Shown here: piece after piece, positions 53,496 through 63,147 of the stretch | How the letters are laid out: each line of letters starts with the position of its first letter | How positions within the stretch are numbered: the first letter of the stretch is position 1 | DNA from: Natronogracilivirga saccharolytica | Lineage (GTDB): Bacteria; Bacteroidota; Rhodothermia; Balneolales; Natronogracilivirgulaceae | Reading direction: 5' to 3' | Length of the DNA: 64,000 nt | NCBI RefSeq assembly: GCF_017921895.1 | Contig: NZ_JAFIDN010000001.1 | Span: 186,001 to 250,000 of the forward strand | The notes under the pieces: model-generated | Told to the model about the DNA's origin: nothing | Seen by the model: the letters and a program-made list of their open reading frames with translations, nothing else | The model's database searches: none | Made by a program: the position numbers and the translations under genes

Positions 53496-54724
53496 GAGTA
53501 GCGCAGTGATTCAATGGGATCGGACTTGGCAGCCTTGTGGGCCGGCAAAAACCCGAAAACCAGTCCGGTAATCGTTGTGATTACAAAAGCCAGCAGGATA
53601 GTGTTTATGCCCAGATGCGCAACGAAATACTGATTGATGGCATATACCGCCACGCCCGAGAGCATAATGCCCAGTATGCCGCCAATAAAGCAGATGACTA
53701 CCGACTCCACCAGGAACTGCTGCAGCACTTCCCGGTAGCGCGCACCCACGGCTTTCCGGATGCCTATTTCGCGCGTCCGTTCCTTGACCGATACATACAT
53801 GATATTCATCACTCCGATCCCGCCGACAAACAGCGACAGAGCCGTCAGAAAAATTCCCACACCGTAGATGGCGCCGGTCATGGCACGATACTGCTGCTCG
53901 AACATATCCAGGCGATTGATGGCAAAATCGTTGTCTTCGGCAGGATCAAGCCTGCGGATCTGCCTCATGATGCCTTCAATTTCGTACTGACCTTCTCTGA
54001 GCGCCTGATCGTTGTCAAACTGCACCCGGATGGAAATACCGCGATGCAGCCCGTAAATATAGCGGAATGTGTTGATGGGAATTATGGCCATATTGTCGAA
54101 ACTCTGCATTCCCAGAAAATTTCCCTGGCGCTCCAGAACCCCGATTACCTCGAAACGTCTCCCGCCAATGCGAACCCTCTGTCCGACCGGATCGCGCCAG
54201 TTAAACAGGGCATCAGCAACATCATGCCCCAGAATCACCACATTCCTGGCGGCATGATCCTCTTCTTCGGTAAAAAAGCGGCCGTCTGATATCTCTATGG
54301 CTGAAGTGCGGATATAGCTGGCGGTAACTCCATCAATCTGGACCTCTTCGGCTGTTTCATCGCGGTATGTCACGCTTCCCCGCCTGGAAGCTTCGGCGGA
54401 AACGGCTGATGCCCAGGTGCTTCTGGCAGAAATCTCGGAGGCATAGGTTACATCCATCTCCCTGCGATTGACATAATCCCACCAGCGATACTCTCCTCCA
54501 AAACCCCAGGGCCATTTCTGAACGAAAACCACATCCTGTCCGAGCATCTCCATGCTCGATTCGAACGACCGGTTGATCCCGTCGATAACGGTAACCATAG
54601 TAGTTACCATCACAATACCTATAACGATACCGGAGGTAGTCAGCGCGGAACGCAGCTTGTTGCTCCAGATGGCATAGAGCGACAGACGCACACCCTCGTA
54701 AATGCTGCGAATTCGAATAAGCAT
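53492..54724 (-). CDS. MacB-type ABC transporter permease, first of two
   Basis: A 410-residue paralogue of the downstream permease, same length and layout: N-terminal segment (ALTTSGIVIGIVMVTTMVTV), periplasmic MacB domain, and the FtsX core with RTREIGIRKAVGARYREVL. The tail FGFLPAHKAAKSDPIESLRY is the family's C-terminal signature. First gene of the efflux cluster; the region in front is divergent to bshB1. Confidence 0.93.
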   Translation of the reverse strand: MLIRIRSIYEGVRLSLYAIWSNKLRSALTTSGIVIGIVMVTTMVTVIDGINRSFESSMEMLGQDVVFVQKWPWGFGGEYRWWDYVNRREMDVTYASEISARSTWASAVSAEASRRGSVTYRDETAEEVQIDGVTASYIRTSAIEISDGRFFTEEEDHAARNVVILGHDVADALFNWRDPVGQRVRIGGRRFEVIGVLERQGNFLGMQSFDNMAIIPINTFRYIYGLHRGISIRVQFDNDQALREGQYEIEGIMRQIRRLDPAEDNDFAINRLDMFEQQYRAMTGAIYGVGIFLTALSLFVGGIGVMNIMYVSVKERTREIGIRKAVGARYREVLQQFLVESVVICFIGGILGIMLSGVAVYAINQYFVAHLGINTILLAFVITTITGLVFGFLPAHKAAKSDPIESLRYS

Positions 54725-55070
54725 GATTAGACCGGAGTTGCGGTGCAGAATTAAACCGTATACTGTTGAATAACGTCTGTAATGACCTTTTTGCGGCTAC
54801 AGTTTGCATCTTCTACGTACAAAACCGGATCCGGGTTTCAGGAAATTTTGATGCGCGCGCTGCCCGACTGCTGCGAATGGTTTCAGTGCCGGATTGAATC
54901 ACGTCTGGTCTTTGCGGTTGAAATCAGGTATTTTTGATAGATCTTATGCAGCATGTGGTTTTGGCATCCGGCCGTTTTATCTGGCAAAATTCGCCGGCCG
55001 TTACAAGCTGCAGAGACCTTCAGTGGCTTCAGTGGCTTCAGTGCTAAAATACGAATCAAACCAACTGCAA
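54725..55070. other. Divergent region between permease and bshB1 genes
   Basis: 346 bases. TATTTTTG at 54929-54936 fits the TAnnTTTG minus-7 element of Bacteroidota promoters for the plus strand, though a well-spaced TTTG minus-33 partner is not convincing. Three tandem CTTCAGTGG-type 9-base repeats lie at 55018-55044 just before bshB1. The frame of bshB1 is open from 54894, but this part has no homology. Confidence 0.4.
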
Positions 55071-55820
55071 ATGAAACTTGACATCATGGCAATTGCAGCC
55101 CATCCCGACGATGCCGAGCTTTGCTGTGCCGGCACACTTGCCGTGATGACAGCGTCCGGGAAAAAGGCGGGGATCCTGGACCTGACCCGCGGAGAGATGG
55201 GGACAAGAGGTACGCCTGAAATGAGGGTTCAGGAGGCGCAAATAGCTGCAGAAATACTTGGTTTGTCTGTCAGGGAAAATGCCGGACTGCCGGATTGCGG
55301 TCTGGAAAACACTGCCGGACACAGAGAGCAGATTATCAGGACCGTACGCAAGTACCGGCCGGATATCTGCCTGATCAATGCCCCCGAAGACCGGCATCCC
55401 GACCATCGCAATGCCGCCAGACTGACACTGGACGCACTCTTTTATGGTGGTCTGACCAGGATTGAAACAACGGACAGCGAGACCGGCGCATCTCAGGAGC
55501 CCTGGCGCCCGTCTCACATCCTTCACTTCATGCAGCACTGGCCGTTCCAGCCGACCATTGTCGTCGACATCACTGCTGCCATCGAAAAAAAAGAAGCGGC
55601 CATCCGGGCGTTTTCTTCGCAATTTCTTGATGACGGGCCGGATGACAGCGAGCCTGAGACATTTGTATCAAGCCGCCGTTTTTTTGAAGCAGTTCGCGGA
55701 CGATCCAGAGAATACGGTCAGCAAATTGGAGTGACGTTCGGTGAGCCGTTTCTCTACTACGGCGGACCTATTCCCGCCGGAAATCTGGATTTTCTGCTTT
55801 CCACACAACCGATCCGGTAA
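55071..55820 (+). CDS. bshB1: Bacillithiol biosynthesis deacetylase BshB1
   Basis: A 249-residue zinc-dependent PIG-L/LmbE-family deacetylase that removes the acetyl group from GlcNAc-malate, the second step of bacillithiol synthesis. Visible: AHPDDAEL (metal-binding AHPDD), LDLTRGEMGTRGT, and the downstream zinc ligand in EDRHPDHRNAARL. The open frame begins at 54894 but the family's N terminus fits the ATG at 55071 (MKLDIMAIAAHPDD). The other pathway genes (bshA, bshC) are not here. It converges with the CpxP-like gene, 18 bases apart. Confidence 0.94.
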   Translation: MKLDIMAIAAHPDDAELCCAGTLAVMTASGKKAGILDLTRGEMGTRGTPEMRVQEAQIAAEILGLSVRENAGLPDCGLENTAGHREQIIRTVRKYRPDICLINAPEDRHPDHRNAARLTLDALFYGGLTRIETTDSETGASQEPWRPSHILHFMQHWPFQPTIVVDITAAIEKKEAAIRAFSSQFLDDGPDDSEPETFVSSRRFFEAVRGRSREYGQQIGVTFGEPFLYYGGPIPAGNLDFLLSTQPIR

Positions 55821-55838
55821 CCTGTCGCAACCCGGAAC

Positions 55839-56492
55839 TTAGTCGTCGTCCGGCTCTTCCGCACGACGTGTGCGGTCTCTTTTAGGAGCAAACCGCTCAC
55901 TCCAGGCTTCCAGCTGTTCTTCCGTCAGGATTTCCGAGAGTTTTTCCTCGAGCTCATCCTGCAGCTGGTGATGTTTTTCCCTGATCTTTCTGTATGAAGT
56001 CACGATATCATCCCTGACCTTGTGGCGATGCTCTTCCAGCAATGAGAAAAAGTGTTCCGCTGTTTCTTCGGACAGATTGAGCTCATCTTTCAGTCTTTTT
56101 CTGAGTTGCTCATAATTTCTTGCCTCTCTGTCGCGCCTGTACTCTTCACGCCGCCACTCACGGTCTTGTTCATCACGATCTCTTTGACGTACTTCATCTT
56201 CGTTTCTGCCGTACCTTCTGTGGTCCTCATCACGCTCACCGGCTTCGGTGCGTCTTTGATCGCCGTCCCTTTCTGCCAGTGATCTTTGACCGGCACCTGC
56301 TCCTTCTCCGCGCCCTTCACGGACCAGTTCATCCTGCCCTTCAGCCACGGTATCATCGGGCATATCGTAGGACATCTGAGCCGTATACGCTCCGGGCTGG
56401 ACACTGCCGCGCAAAAGGTATCCGGCTCCGATACCGATCAGGAACGTCAGCAGAAAAGCCAGTGCAATTGTAACTTTTGGATTTTTACTCAT
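55839..56492 (-). CDS. Periplasmic CpxP/Spy-like protein, membrane-anchored
   Basis: A 217-residue protein with one N-terminal membrane segment (VTIALAFLLTFLIGIGAGYLL), an Arg/Glu/Asp-rich low-complexity middle (about 55-125), and a helical C-terminal domain (LKDELNLSEETAEHFFSLLE, LSEILTEEQLEAW) resembling heavy-metal-sensor/Spy/CpxP proteins that sense misfolded proteins or metals. It is the last gene after the ECF sigma factor and the anti-sigma-like gene, so it is probably a target or a third part of that stress circuit. Function inferred. Confidence 0.7.
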   Translation of the reverse strand: MSKNPKVTIALAFLLTFLIGIGAGYLLRGSVQPGAYTAQMSYDMPDDTVAEGQDELVREGRGEGAGAGQRSLAERDGDQRRTEAGERDEDHRRYGRNEDEVRQRDRDEQDREWRREEYRRDREARNYEQLRKRLKDELNLSEETAEHFFSLLEEHRHKVRDDIVTSYRKIREKHHQLQDELEEKLSEILTEEQLEAWSERFAPKRDRTRRAEEPDDD

Positions 56493-56551
56493 AATATCTC
56501 ACGTTGTTTCATCAAGCCAGTAACATTTTCACAGCCGGTCCGGATGCAAAG

Positions 56552-57016
56552 TCACAAATCCTCATACAACCAGTGATTGAGCTCGGACATTTCTTCATCA
56601 TGTACTCCAAAATAGGATTCCATCTGCTCCTCAAACGAGACATCAGAAGCAGTCGTTGTCATCTCAATGCCGGTCAGCACGACGATTAAAAGCACACCGA
56701 CTGTGATGACGTATTTCCGGAACCAGCTCCAGACAAGGTGCTCGAGCGCGAATTGATCACCGGTTTCGGCTTCTTTCCTGCGGTGGAACCTGCTTATGTC
56801 CGCATTGCCGGGTTCCGCCGCGTGCAGGTCCTGCATTTGCCCGAAAACCCCCTTTTCGCTTTTTTGCTCAAGCATCCAGAGGTGGTCATCCCAAAGTGAG
56901 GGATCATACGCCATTACCTCTTTTTTCAATTGCCGCAGCTCGTCTTCTTGCAGCAAACCATCCTGGGCGTCGATCAGTCTGCTTAAGAGGTATTGTTTTT
57001 TGTTCGGACGTTTCAT
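56552..57016 (-). CDS. Putative anti-sigma factor (single-pass membrane protein)
   Basis: A 154-residue protein with a cytosolic charged N-terminal part of about 93 residues, one membrane segment (YVITVGVLLIVVLTGIEMT), and a short periplasmic tail. It has the topology and position of an anti-sigma factor for the ECF sigma gene upstream, but no zinc-binding HxxxCxxC motif, so the call rests on context. Its ATG lies at the edge of repeat locus D, which occupies most of the gap between sigma and this gene. Confidence 0.6.
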   Translation of the reverse strand: MKRPNKKQYLLSRLIDAQDGLLQEDELRQLKKEVMAYDPSLWDDHLWMLEQKSEKGVFGQMQDLHAAEPGNADISRFHRRKEAETGDQFALEHLVWSWFRKYVITVGVLLIVVLTGIEMTTTASDVSFEEQMESYFGVHDEEMSELNHWLYEDL

Positions 57017-57117
57017 GTGTTTAAATGTTTGGATTTATGTCGTCACATGTAATGTCATGACCGTATGTAATCATGCGCCTGTGTGTCCGGATTTCAGCCG
57101 GTCATGATCATTTCATG
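57014..57117 (-). repeat. Structured intergenic repeat, locus D (one unit) upstream of the anti-sigma-like gene
   Basis: On the minus strand the unit (57117-57044) reads ATGAAATGATCATGACCGG ... CGGTCATGACATTACATGTG, with a CCGG/CCGG hairpin and the block CACACAGGCGCATGATTA inside, followed by the AT-rich spacer that ends in the start codon at 57016. It matches the second unit of locus C most closely. It separates the sigma-factor gene from its presumed anti-sigma gene. Confidence 0.85.
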
Positions 57118-57198
57118 TTAGGAGGAGATGGATTAATAATCAGTTACAACGGTAATCAGTATGGTTTTTGTGACTAAAGGTAATTTTTGGATAGCGCA

Positions 57199-57756
57199 TT
57201 ACGCATCGGTTTCAAATTGATGATGAACACCAAGCCGCATCAGCTCTTTTTTGAGCCTTTGCCTGGCTGTAAATAGTCTGCTTTTCACGGTACCGACGGA
57301 TATATTTTCAATTTCTGCAATTTCATCATATGCCATTCCTTCCAGATCCCGCATGGTGATAATCAGCCGGTCTTTTTCCGACAGGGCGGCAAGTGCCTCA
57401 TGCAGCATTTTCTGCCGCTCCCGCCGGTCCAGCGTTTCATCACCCGCTTCACCGGAATCAAACTCTACAGGTTCTTCTTCCGCATCACTCCACCAGAAAA
57501 TCCGGCGCTGTATTTTGTTGCGACGCAGTGCATCCAGTACGGTATTCCGGGCAATCTGATAGGTCCAGGTGTACAGGCCGCTGCTTGCGTTGTACAGATG
57601 CCGCTTGTTGTACACCTTGAGGAAGATATCCTGTGTCAGATCTTCCGGATCGATTCCGCTCCCATGCACCATAGCTCGCACCATGCGGTAGATGCGCGGA
57701 TAGAACTCCGGCAGCCGCTGGTTCAGTTCGTGCTCGGTCAGTGTGTAAGATGACAT
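57199..57756 (-). CDS. ECF-type RNA polymerase sigma factor
   Basis: A 185-residue sigma-70-family factor. Region 2 (DPEDLTQDIFLKVYNKRHLY, YTWTYQIARNTVLDALRR) is followed by a linker and region 4 (LAALSEKDRLIITMRDLEGM, ISVGTVKSRLFTARQRLKKE). It should activate an envelope stress regulon. No own promoter was assigned; the 168 bases before it are AT-rich. A membrane protein with anti-sigma topology follows. Confidence 0.93.
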   Translation of the reverse strand: MSSYTLTEHELNQRLPEFYPRIYRMVRAMVHGSGIDPEDLTQDIFLKVYNKRHLYNASSGLYTWTYQIARNTVLDALRRNKIQRRIFWWSDAEEEPVEFDSGEAGDETLDRRERQKMLHEALAALSEKDRLIITMRDLEGMAYDEIAEIENISVGTVKSRLFTARQRLKKELMRLGVHHQFETDA

Positions 57757-57924
57757 CAGGTGATTTCACTTTTCTATCTCACCCTGAAAATGTTAAAATG
57801 TAACAGTTTGCACATTGCCGGCTTTCGGTGAATGATTTCAAACCTTGCTCAACAGGTTAGACGACCGGGCGCGCAAACAGTTCATTTTTTATTTCAAGGG
57901 CGACTCGGGAAAAAGAATCCGGCT

Positions 57925-58731
57925 TCAGCTCAGAAACTTTTCCGGAATAATTTCCTGAATTCGTTGTTTCATGAATTGGTAAATATCGGAATTTCCTGCA
58001 ACAATTCGCTTTCCGAAAAGCCAGTTTTCTTTGCCGTGCCAGTCGGAAACCACTCCGCCGGCCTCACGGATCAGCAGGCTGCCGGCGGCGACATCCCAGG
58101 CAGAAAGCCCGTACTCGAAAAAACCGTCACATCGTCCGGAAGCGACCAGGCAAAGATCGTAAGCGGCACTTCCCGGACGCCGGACACCCTGGGTGTCATG
58201 CATAAACGACTTGAACAGTTCAAGGTAGGCATCCACCAGCTCCAGGTCACGATAGGGAAAACCGGTGGCCAGCAGTGATTGCTGCGGTTCCGTGATATCC
58301 GAAACAGAAATGCGCTCTCCGTTGAGCCAGGCTCCTTTCCCGGATTCGGCGGTGTACCACTCATCACGATTGACTTCAAGAATCAGTGCGGTCTGCGGCT
58401 TTTTATGCTCCCACATTGCAATGGATATGCAGTATATCGGCACGCCATGCGCGAAATTGGTGGTTCCGTCAATTGGATCGATGATCCATGTGCGCCGGTC
58501 TGTGAGGCTGGTCTCACTTGCCGATTCTTCGGCCAGAATGTCATCATCCGGAAAAGCCTGGCGGATGACACTGATTATCACTTTTTCCGCCGCCTCGTCA
58601 GCTTCGGTAATCAGATCGTTCTTGGCCTTCAGCTCCACATTCAGCCGGGAGCGGTTTTTGTCGTAATATCTGATGACATCCCTGGCTTTTTCGGCAGCAA
58701 GCCGGGCCGTTTTCAATGTTTGTGACTCCAT
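57925..58731 (-). CDS. suhB: Inositol monophosphatase family protein
   Basis: A 268-residue magnesium-dependent phosphatase. The metal and substrate motifs are WIIDPIDGTTNFAHG and SAWDVAAGSLLIREAGG, with the Glu of EESASE (about residue 68) as the third metal ligand. Members act on inositol phosphate, 3'-phosphoadenosine phosphate or fructose bisphosphate, so the substrate is not certain. It follows dnaG by 39 bases. Confidence 0.9.
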   Translation of the reverse strand: MESQTLKTARLAAEKARDVIRYYDKNRSRLNVELKAKNDLITEADEAAEKVIISVIRQAFPDDDILAEESASETSLTDRRTWIIDPIDGTTNFAHGVPIYCISIAMWEHKKPQTALILEVNRDEWYTAESGKGAWLNGERISVSDITEPQQSLLATGFPYRDLELVDAYLELFKSFMHDTQGVRRPGSAAYDLCLVASGRCDGFFEYGLSAWDVAAGSLLIREAGGVVSDWHGKENWLFGKRIVAGNSDIYQFMKQRIQEIIPEKFLS

Positions 58732-58770
58732 CTAAAAATATTTATTGATTATTGGGATAACCCTGAGCGA

Positions 58771-60876
58771 TCAGGATTCTGCCGGAAACAATGTTTCTGA
58801 TGCTACGGTTTCAAACCGGTTGCGCTCGCGACGTGCTTTCCGAATCCATTCCTGAATCTGTGCTTTGCGGTCGGTATCGGCATAAGGATAATCATCCAGC
58901 AGCCTTTGATGCAACTGTTCGAGGAATCGTATTCTTATTGTCTTCAGCGCCCCGCGTGCCGTTTTGAACGGATCGGCATCTTTGTGAATATTGTAGCCGC
59001 GCTTTTTCATGCCAAGCTCGCTGATCCAGTACCGCTCCAGCACGATTTCACCCACCAGTTCGGGGTAGGGATGTTCCCTGCGGCTGTATGCCTCGACGGA
59101 AATTTCCTCACCGTTCTGATAACGCTGCATGATGTCCTCATAAAAAGCTTTCAGCTGCGGATCTTCGAAATATTCTTCGCTGCAGTGCATACCGATAAAA
59201 GAAACCAGCTTGTTTCCGAAGGTAAGCATCAGGCGGATGAGCTCTTTTTCGTACTCCGGGCGCCTTACCGGTCCGGCCGTATCGCGGCTGGATGAGCGGG
59301 TCGCCTCCGGAAATCCGCCTTCAGCAGCAGGAACACCGCCTTTAGGCCCTGAGGGTATGTTTTGGGATGCGGCAGGTTGTCCCGGATCCCTGCCCGGCTG
59401 CTTTTCCCCCTGTTGTTCACGATTCGGCTGCGTCTGTCCGGCTTCGGGATGATGTGTGTGCCCGTGACCTGGCATACGGCCGTGTCCGGAGCCGGAATCG
59501 TGGCCGTACCGGGGCTGCGGACCGGCTTGCTCCCGCCCCGGACGCGATGAGCGCAACCGGGCGCTTTTGCGGATGCGGTTCCGGACGATCTCCAGTTCCT
59601 TTTGAAGTGTCCTGTCCCCGATCCGGCTGATTCTGCTCAGTTCCTGTAAAAAATTCATCCGGGAAACCTCGTCCGGCATTACGGCAATGGCTTCAAGCAT
59701 TTCGGTGATGATTTTCCGCCGGTCCACAGGGTCATCCCACCGGCCCTCTTTTTTCGCCAGCGAAACCAGGTATCTCAAAAAATCCATAGTCTCTTTCTTC
59801 CTGAGCTCCCGGAACCCTTCTTCACCGTATTCCCGCACATAGGAGTCGGGATCCTCCCCCTCAGGCAGCGTCAGCACCCTCACGGCCATCCCGCCTTCCA
59901 GCGCAATCGAGATCCCCCTCACCGCAGCCCTCACCCCGGCAACATCCGCATCGAAAATCATCACAACCGTATCGCCGTAGCGCTTCATCACACGCACCTG
60001 ATCCGGTGTCAGCGAGGTCCCGCTGGTCGATACCACATTGCCGATCCCCGCCTGCTGAAGTGAGATCACATCGGTATACCCTTCCACCAGAATAACTTCC
60101 CCCTCCTTGCGGATGTCATTCCTGGCCACCTGAATGCCGTAAAGCACTTCGCTCTTGTTGTAGACCTGCGTCTGCGGCGAATTGATGTACTTCGGGATGT
60201 TTTTGGCGTCGGAAAGGGTGCGGCCGCCGAACGCGATGACCTTTCCGCTCGGATTGAAGATCGGAAACATCAGACGGGCGCGGAAGGTGTCGTAATAGCC
60301 GGAACCGCGCTCACGGGCTTTGAGCAGCCCCGCTTCCATAAGATAGTCCCGGTTGATTCCGGCATCAGATGCAGCTTTAAGCAAGCCATCATAGCGGTCG
60401 GGCGCATATCCCAGACCGTACTTTCGCACCGTTTTCCAGGGGTAGCCGCGCTTCTGCAGATAATCCCGGACGTGGGCGGCTTCGTCGGAATCAGCCAGAT
60501 TGTTGTAGTAAAAATGGCCGGCAAATCTCAGTGCGTGGTAGATACCGTCCTTGAGGTACTGATTGGGATCGTAGGACTGCTCCTCCTTTTCCGGCAGCAC
60601 GACATTGTATCGCTCCGCCAGGGTTCGCACCGCTTCCTCAAACCCGACACCATCCACCTTCATCACAAAATTGAACACATCGCCGCCCTCCCCGCATCCG
60701 AAGCATTTGTAGATTCCGAGTCCGGGTGACACACTGAATGATGGTGTTTTCTCGCTGTGAAACGGGCACAATCCGGTGAAGTTGCTGCCTGTGCGGCGCA
60801 GCTTGACGTGATCAGAGACGACATCCACGATGTCGGCTGCCTGTCTTACTTCTTCTTTTTTATCGTCCGGAATCAT
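58771..60876 (-). CDS. dnaG: DNA primase
   Basis: A 701-residue primase that makes RNA primers for replication. Zinc-binding N-terminal domain (Cys37, His40, Cys58, Cys61 in [12 protein letters not shown] and [11 protein letters not shown]), catalytic core with TOPRIM motifs ([18 protein letters not shown]), and a C-terminal helicase-binding domain (about 545-701). Between them lies a long Gly/Pro/Gln/His-rich linker (about 440-540), much longer than usual. Start at the ATG giving [20 protein letters not shown]. Divergent from sucD. Confidence 0.96.
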   Translation of the reverse strand: MIPDDKKEEVRQAADIVDVVSDHVKLRRTGSNFTGLCPFHSEKTPSFSVSPGLGIYKCFGCGEGGDVFNFVMKVDGVGFEEAVRTLAERYNVVLPEKEEQSYDPNQYLKDGIYHALRFAGHFYYNNLADSDEAAHVRDYLQKRGYPWKTVRKYGLGYAPDRYDGLLKAASDAGINRDYLMEAGLLKARERGSGYYDTFRARLMFPIFNPSGKVIAFGGRTLSDAKNIPKYINSPQTQVYNKSEVLYGIQVARNDIRKEGEVILVEGYTDVISLQQAGIGNVVSTSGTSLTPDQVRVMKRYGDTVVMIFDADVAGVRAAVRGISIALEGGMAVRVLTLPEGEDPDSYVREYGEEGFRELRKKETMDFLRYLVSLAKKEGRWDDPVDRRKIITEMLEAIAVMPDEVSRMNFLQELSRISRIGDRTLQKELEIVRNRIRKSARLRSSRPGREQAGPQPRYGHDSGSGHGRMPGHGHTHHPEAGQTQPNREQQGEKQPGRDPGQPAASQNIPSGPKGGVPAAEGGFPEATRSSSRDTAGPVRRPEYEKELIRLMLTFGNKLVSFIGMHCSEEYFEDPQLKAFYEDIMQRYQNGEEISVEAYSRREHPYPELVGEIVLERYWISELGMKKRGYNIHKDADPFKTARGALKTIRIRFLEQLHQRLLDDYPYADTDRKAQIQEWIRKARRERNRFETVASETLFPAES

Positions 60877-61037
60877 ATTGTGCCTGTGCGTCGTTGTTGA
60901 TTATCTCTCTAAATTGCGTCTTTGCCGATTGCCATTCAAGCCAAATGCGAAGTTTATTGCAAGTGGTTTGGCAACTGAATTCTGCTGTCGGTATATTCCA
61001 TGCGATTTGTAAACCGAACCTCAAAAAAAGTAATGGC

Positions 61038-61904
61038 ATGAGCGTTTTAGTTGGAAATGACACGAGACTGGTTGTACAGGGCTTCACCGGAAAGGAAGGC
61101 ACTTTTCACGCCGAACAGATGATCGCTTACGGGACCAATGTCATCGGCGGGGTGACTCCGGGAAAAGGCGGCTCCAGCCATCTCGACAGGCCGGTATTCA
61201 ATACCGTGGCCGATGCGGTCAGGCAGGAAGGCGCCAACACATCGGTCATATTTGTACCGCCGGCATTTGCCGCTGATGCCATTACCGAAGCGGCCATCAA
61301 TGGCATCGGGGTGATTGTCTGCATCACCGAGGGCATCCCGGTGAAGGATATGATCGTCGCAAGGGAAGTGGTCCGGCGCCACGGAGCCACGCTCATCGGG
61401 CCGAACTGCCCCGGAATTATCACTCCGGAACAGGCCAAGGTCGGCATCATGCCTGCCAATGTATTCACACCCGGACACATCGGGGTGATCTCACGATCCG
61501 GTACACTCACGTATGAGGCTGTCGACCAGCTTACCAAGGCCGGACTTGGACAGAGCACGGCCATCGGTATCGGCGGTGATCCCGTAATCGGAACCAAACA
61601 TCGCGATGCCATTGCCCTGTTCGAAAATGATCCGGAAACCGAGGCTATCGTCCTGATCGGGGAAATCGGGGGTACCGATGAAGAGGAAGCTGCCGCCTGG
61701 GTCAGCGAGAATGTCAGCAAGCCTGTCGTTGCATTTATTGCCGGCCGCACAGCCCCTCCCGGCCGCCGCATGGGTCATGCCGGAGCTATTGTCAGCGGCG
61801 GAAAAGGAACAGCCGACGACAAGATAAAAGCGCTCAGTGAAGCCGGCATCACCGTCAGTGAAAGTCCGGCGCTTATCGGTCAGACCGTAAAAGAATTGCT
61901 GTAG
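61038..61904 (+). CDS. sucD: Succinate-CoA ligase, alpha subunit
   Basis: Alpha subunit of succinyl-CoA synthetase in the TCA cycle. CoA-binding N-terminal part ([29 protein letters not shown]), middle block [11 protein letters not shown], and the phosphorylated His in [12 protein letters not shown]. The frame is open from 60894, but [18 protein letters not shown] matches the family start, so I use the ATG at 61038. The beta subunit gene sucC is not adjacent. Confidence 0.96.
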   Translation: MSVLVGNDTRLVVQGFTGKEGTFHAEQMIAYGTNVIGGVTPGKGGSSHLDRPVFNTVADAVRQEGANTSVIFVPPAFAADAITEAAINGIGVIVCITEGIPVKDMIVAREVVRRHGATLIGPNCPGIITPEQAKVGIMPANVFTPGHIGVISRSGTLTYEAVDQLTKAGLGQSTAIGIGGDPVIGTKHRDAIALFENDPETEAIVLIGEIGGTDEEEAAAWVSENVSKPVVAFIAGRTAPPGRRMGHAGAIVSGGKGTADDKIKALSEAGITVSESPALIGQTVKELL

Positions 61905-61929
61905 CAAACACCTCCAAATTCGGCTGCTG

Positions 61930-62982
61930 GTGACAACGCAATCAAACGAGGCCAAACGGGACGTCCCCCACTCAGCAACGCGGTTCTCGATGACGCTGTA
62001 TATTTCGATGCCGGTTCTGGCATCGGCCTGCTCTATCGTGATGATTGCCCATTTTGTGCTGCTGGCAGAGGGGCGCATCGGGGAGGAAGGCACCTACGGA
62101 GACATGTTTGCTTACATTGCCCTGGCCGAATCCATGAACTTTTTCAGCACAGAAATTTCGTCTTTCCGGATTCTTGTGCCGGTTATCAGCGGCACCATTG
62201 CCGGGTTGTTCGGATTGACGGGCGAGGAAAGCCTCGGGCTGCTGACCGGATCGCTTAACTTTATTTACCTGCTGGCTGGTTTCGGGCTGATGTATTACCT
62301 GTCGCTTAAGGATAAAAGTACAAATTCGCTTGAGGTGGCCATCCCCCCGTTTTTGATTCTGACGCTGCCTGCATTCTGGCAGGGTGTTTTTCTCCCGGTA
62401 CCCGATGCCCTCATGTTCACTGCATTCGGGCTGGTCCTTGTCGGCGTGCTTTTGCAAAATTGGGTCATCCTGCTTCCGGCGATGATTGCGGGAGTATGGG
62501 TTTCGGAGTACCTGTTCCTCGGACTTTTTTTATTGCCGCTGACCGATATGCTCCGTGGACGGCTGTGGATTCAGGGATATGCTTCCGTTCTGGCTGCGGC
62601 ATTGATTTATCTTGCTGTTCCGCTGTTTACGAATGTACCCGATGCTCATCTGTTTTTCCGGCCCGGTGAGTGGCTCAGCCACATCACCACACGGCTGTCC
62701 GAATCCGAGAGTACGGTCCTGGGGGCATTTTTCAGAAGCTTCGGACTTGCCCTGGCCTTTTTTGCTTACCGAATTTTTGTGATGGGCTGGAACAAAACAG
62801 TAACTGTTCTCTCCTGCTGGTTTGCCATCATGTTTGCAGTAAGTTACTTGCTGGCTCCGGATAACGCCCATCGCATTATGTTCATGATCATGCCCGCACT
62901 GGTACTCTGGCAATACCGCTTGCAAACATTCAGCTCCATGAACATCCCCCTCAGTCGTGCGGATGAGTCACTCATGGGATAA
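61930..62982 (+). CDS. Polytopic membrane protein of unknown function
   Basis: A 350-residue protein with about eight to ten membrane segments (for example VLASACSIVMIAHFVLLA, GTIAGLFGLT, FLILTLPAFWQGVFLPV, VILLPAMIAGVWVSEYLFLG). The loops are short and there is no recognisable motif; the layout is reminiscent of GT-C glycosyltransferase-like or DUF membrane families but nothing diagnostic is visible. The start is GTG at 61930; ATG at 61990 is an alternative. It follows sucD by 25 bases and could be co-transcribed by proximity only. Confidence 0.7.
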   Translation: MTTQSNEAKRDVPHSATRFSMTLYISMPVLASACSIVMIAHFVLLAEGRIGEEGTYGDMFAYIALAESMNFFSTEISSFRILVPVISGTIAGLFGLTGEESLGLLTGSLNFIYLLAGFGLMYYLSLKDKSTNSLEVAIPPFLILTLPAFWQGVFLPVPDALMFTAFGLVLVGVLLQNWVILLPAMIAGVWVSEYLFLGLFLLPLTDMLRGRLWIQGYASVLAAALIYLAVPLFTNVPDAHLFFRPGEWLSHITTRLSESESTVLGAFFRSFGLALAFFAYRIFVMGWNKTVTVLSCWFAIMFAVSYLLAPDNAHRIMFMIMPALVLWQYRLQTFSSMNIPLSRADESLMG

Positions 62983-63147
62983 ATGGAAAAACCTGCCATT
63001 TTGTTATTTTTATCTCATTATTGTTGCCGTCTTTGATCCGGGACATAGTCCGGCAGGACCCCCGTGTTTTCAAATTCAGAAACAAAGCGGAGCATAACGC
63101 CCGGAAGTCCGCCGGATCATTATCATTTAACCTAAAACCAATGTAAT

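Noticed and set aside
55018-55044. Three 9-base CTTCAGTGG repeats as a regulatory site or minisatellite
   Set aside because: Too short and too few to claim more than slippage; listed only in the intergenic description.
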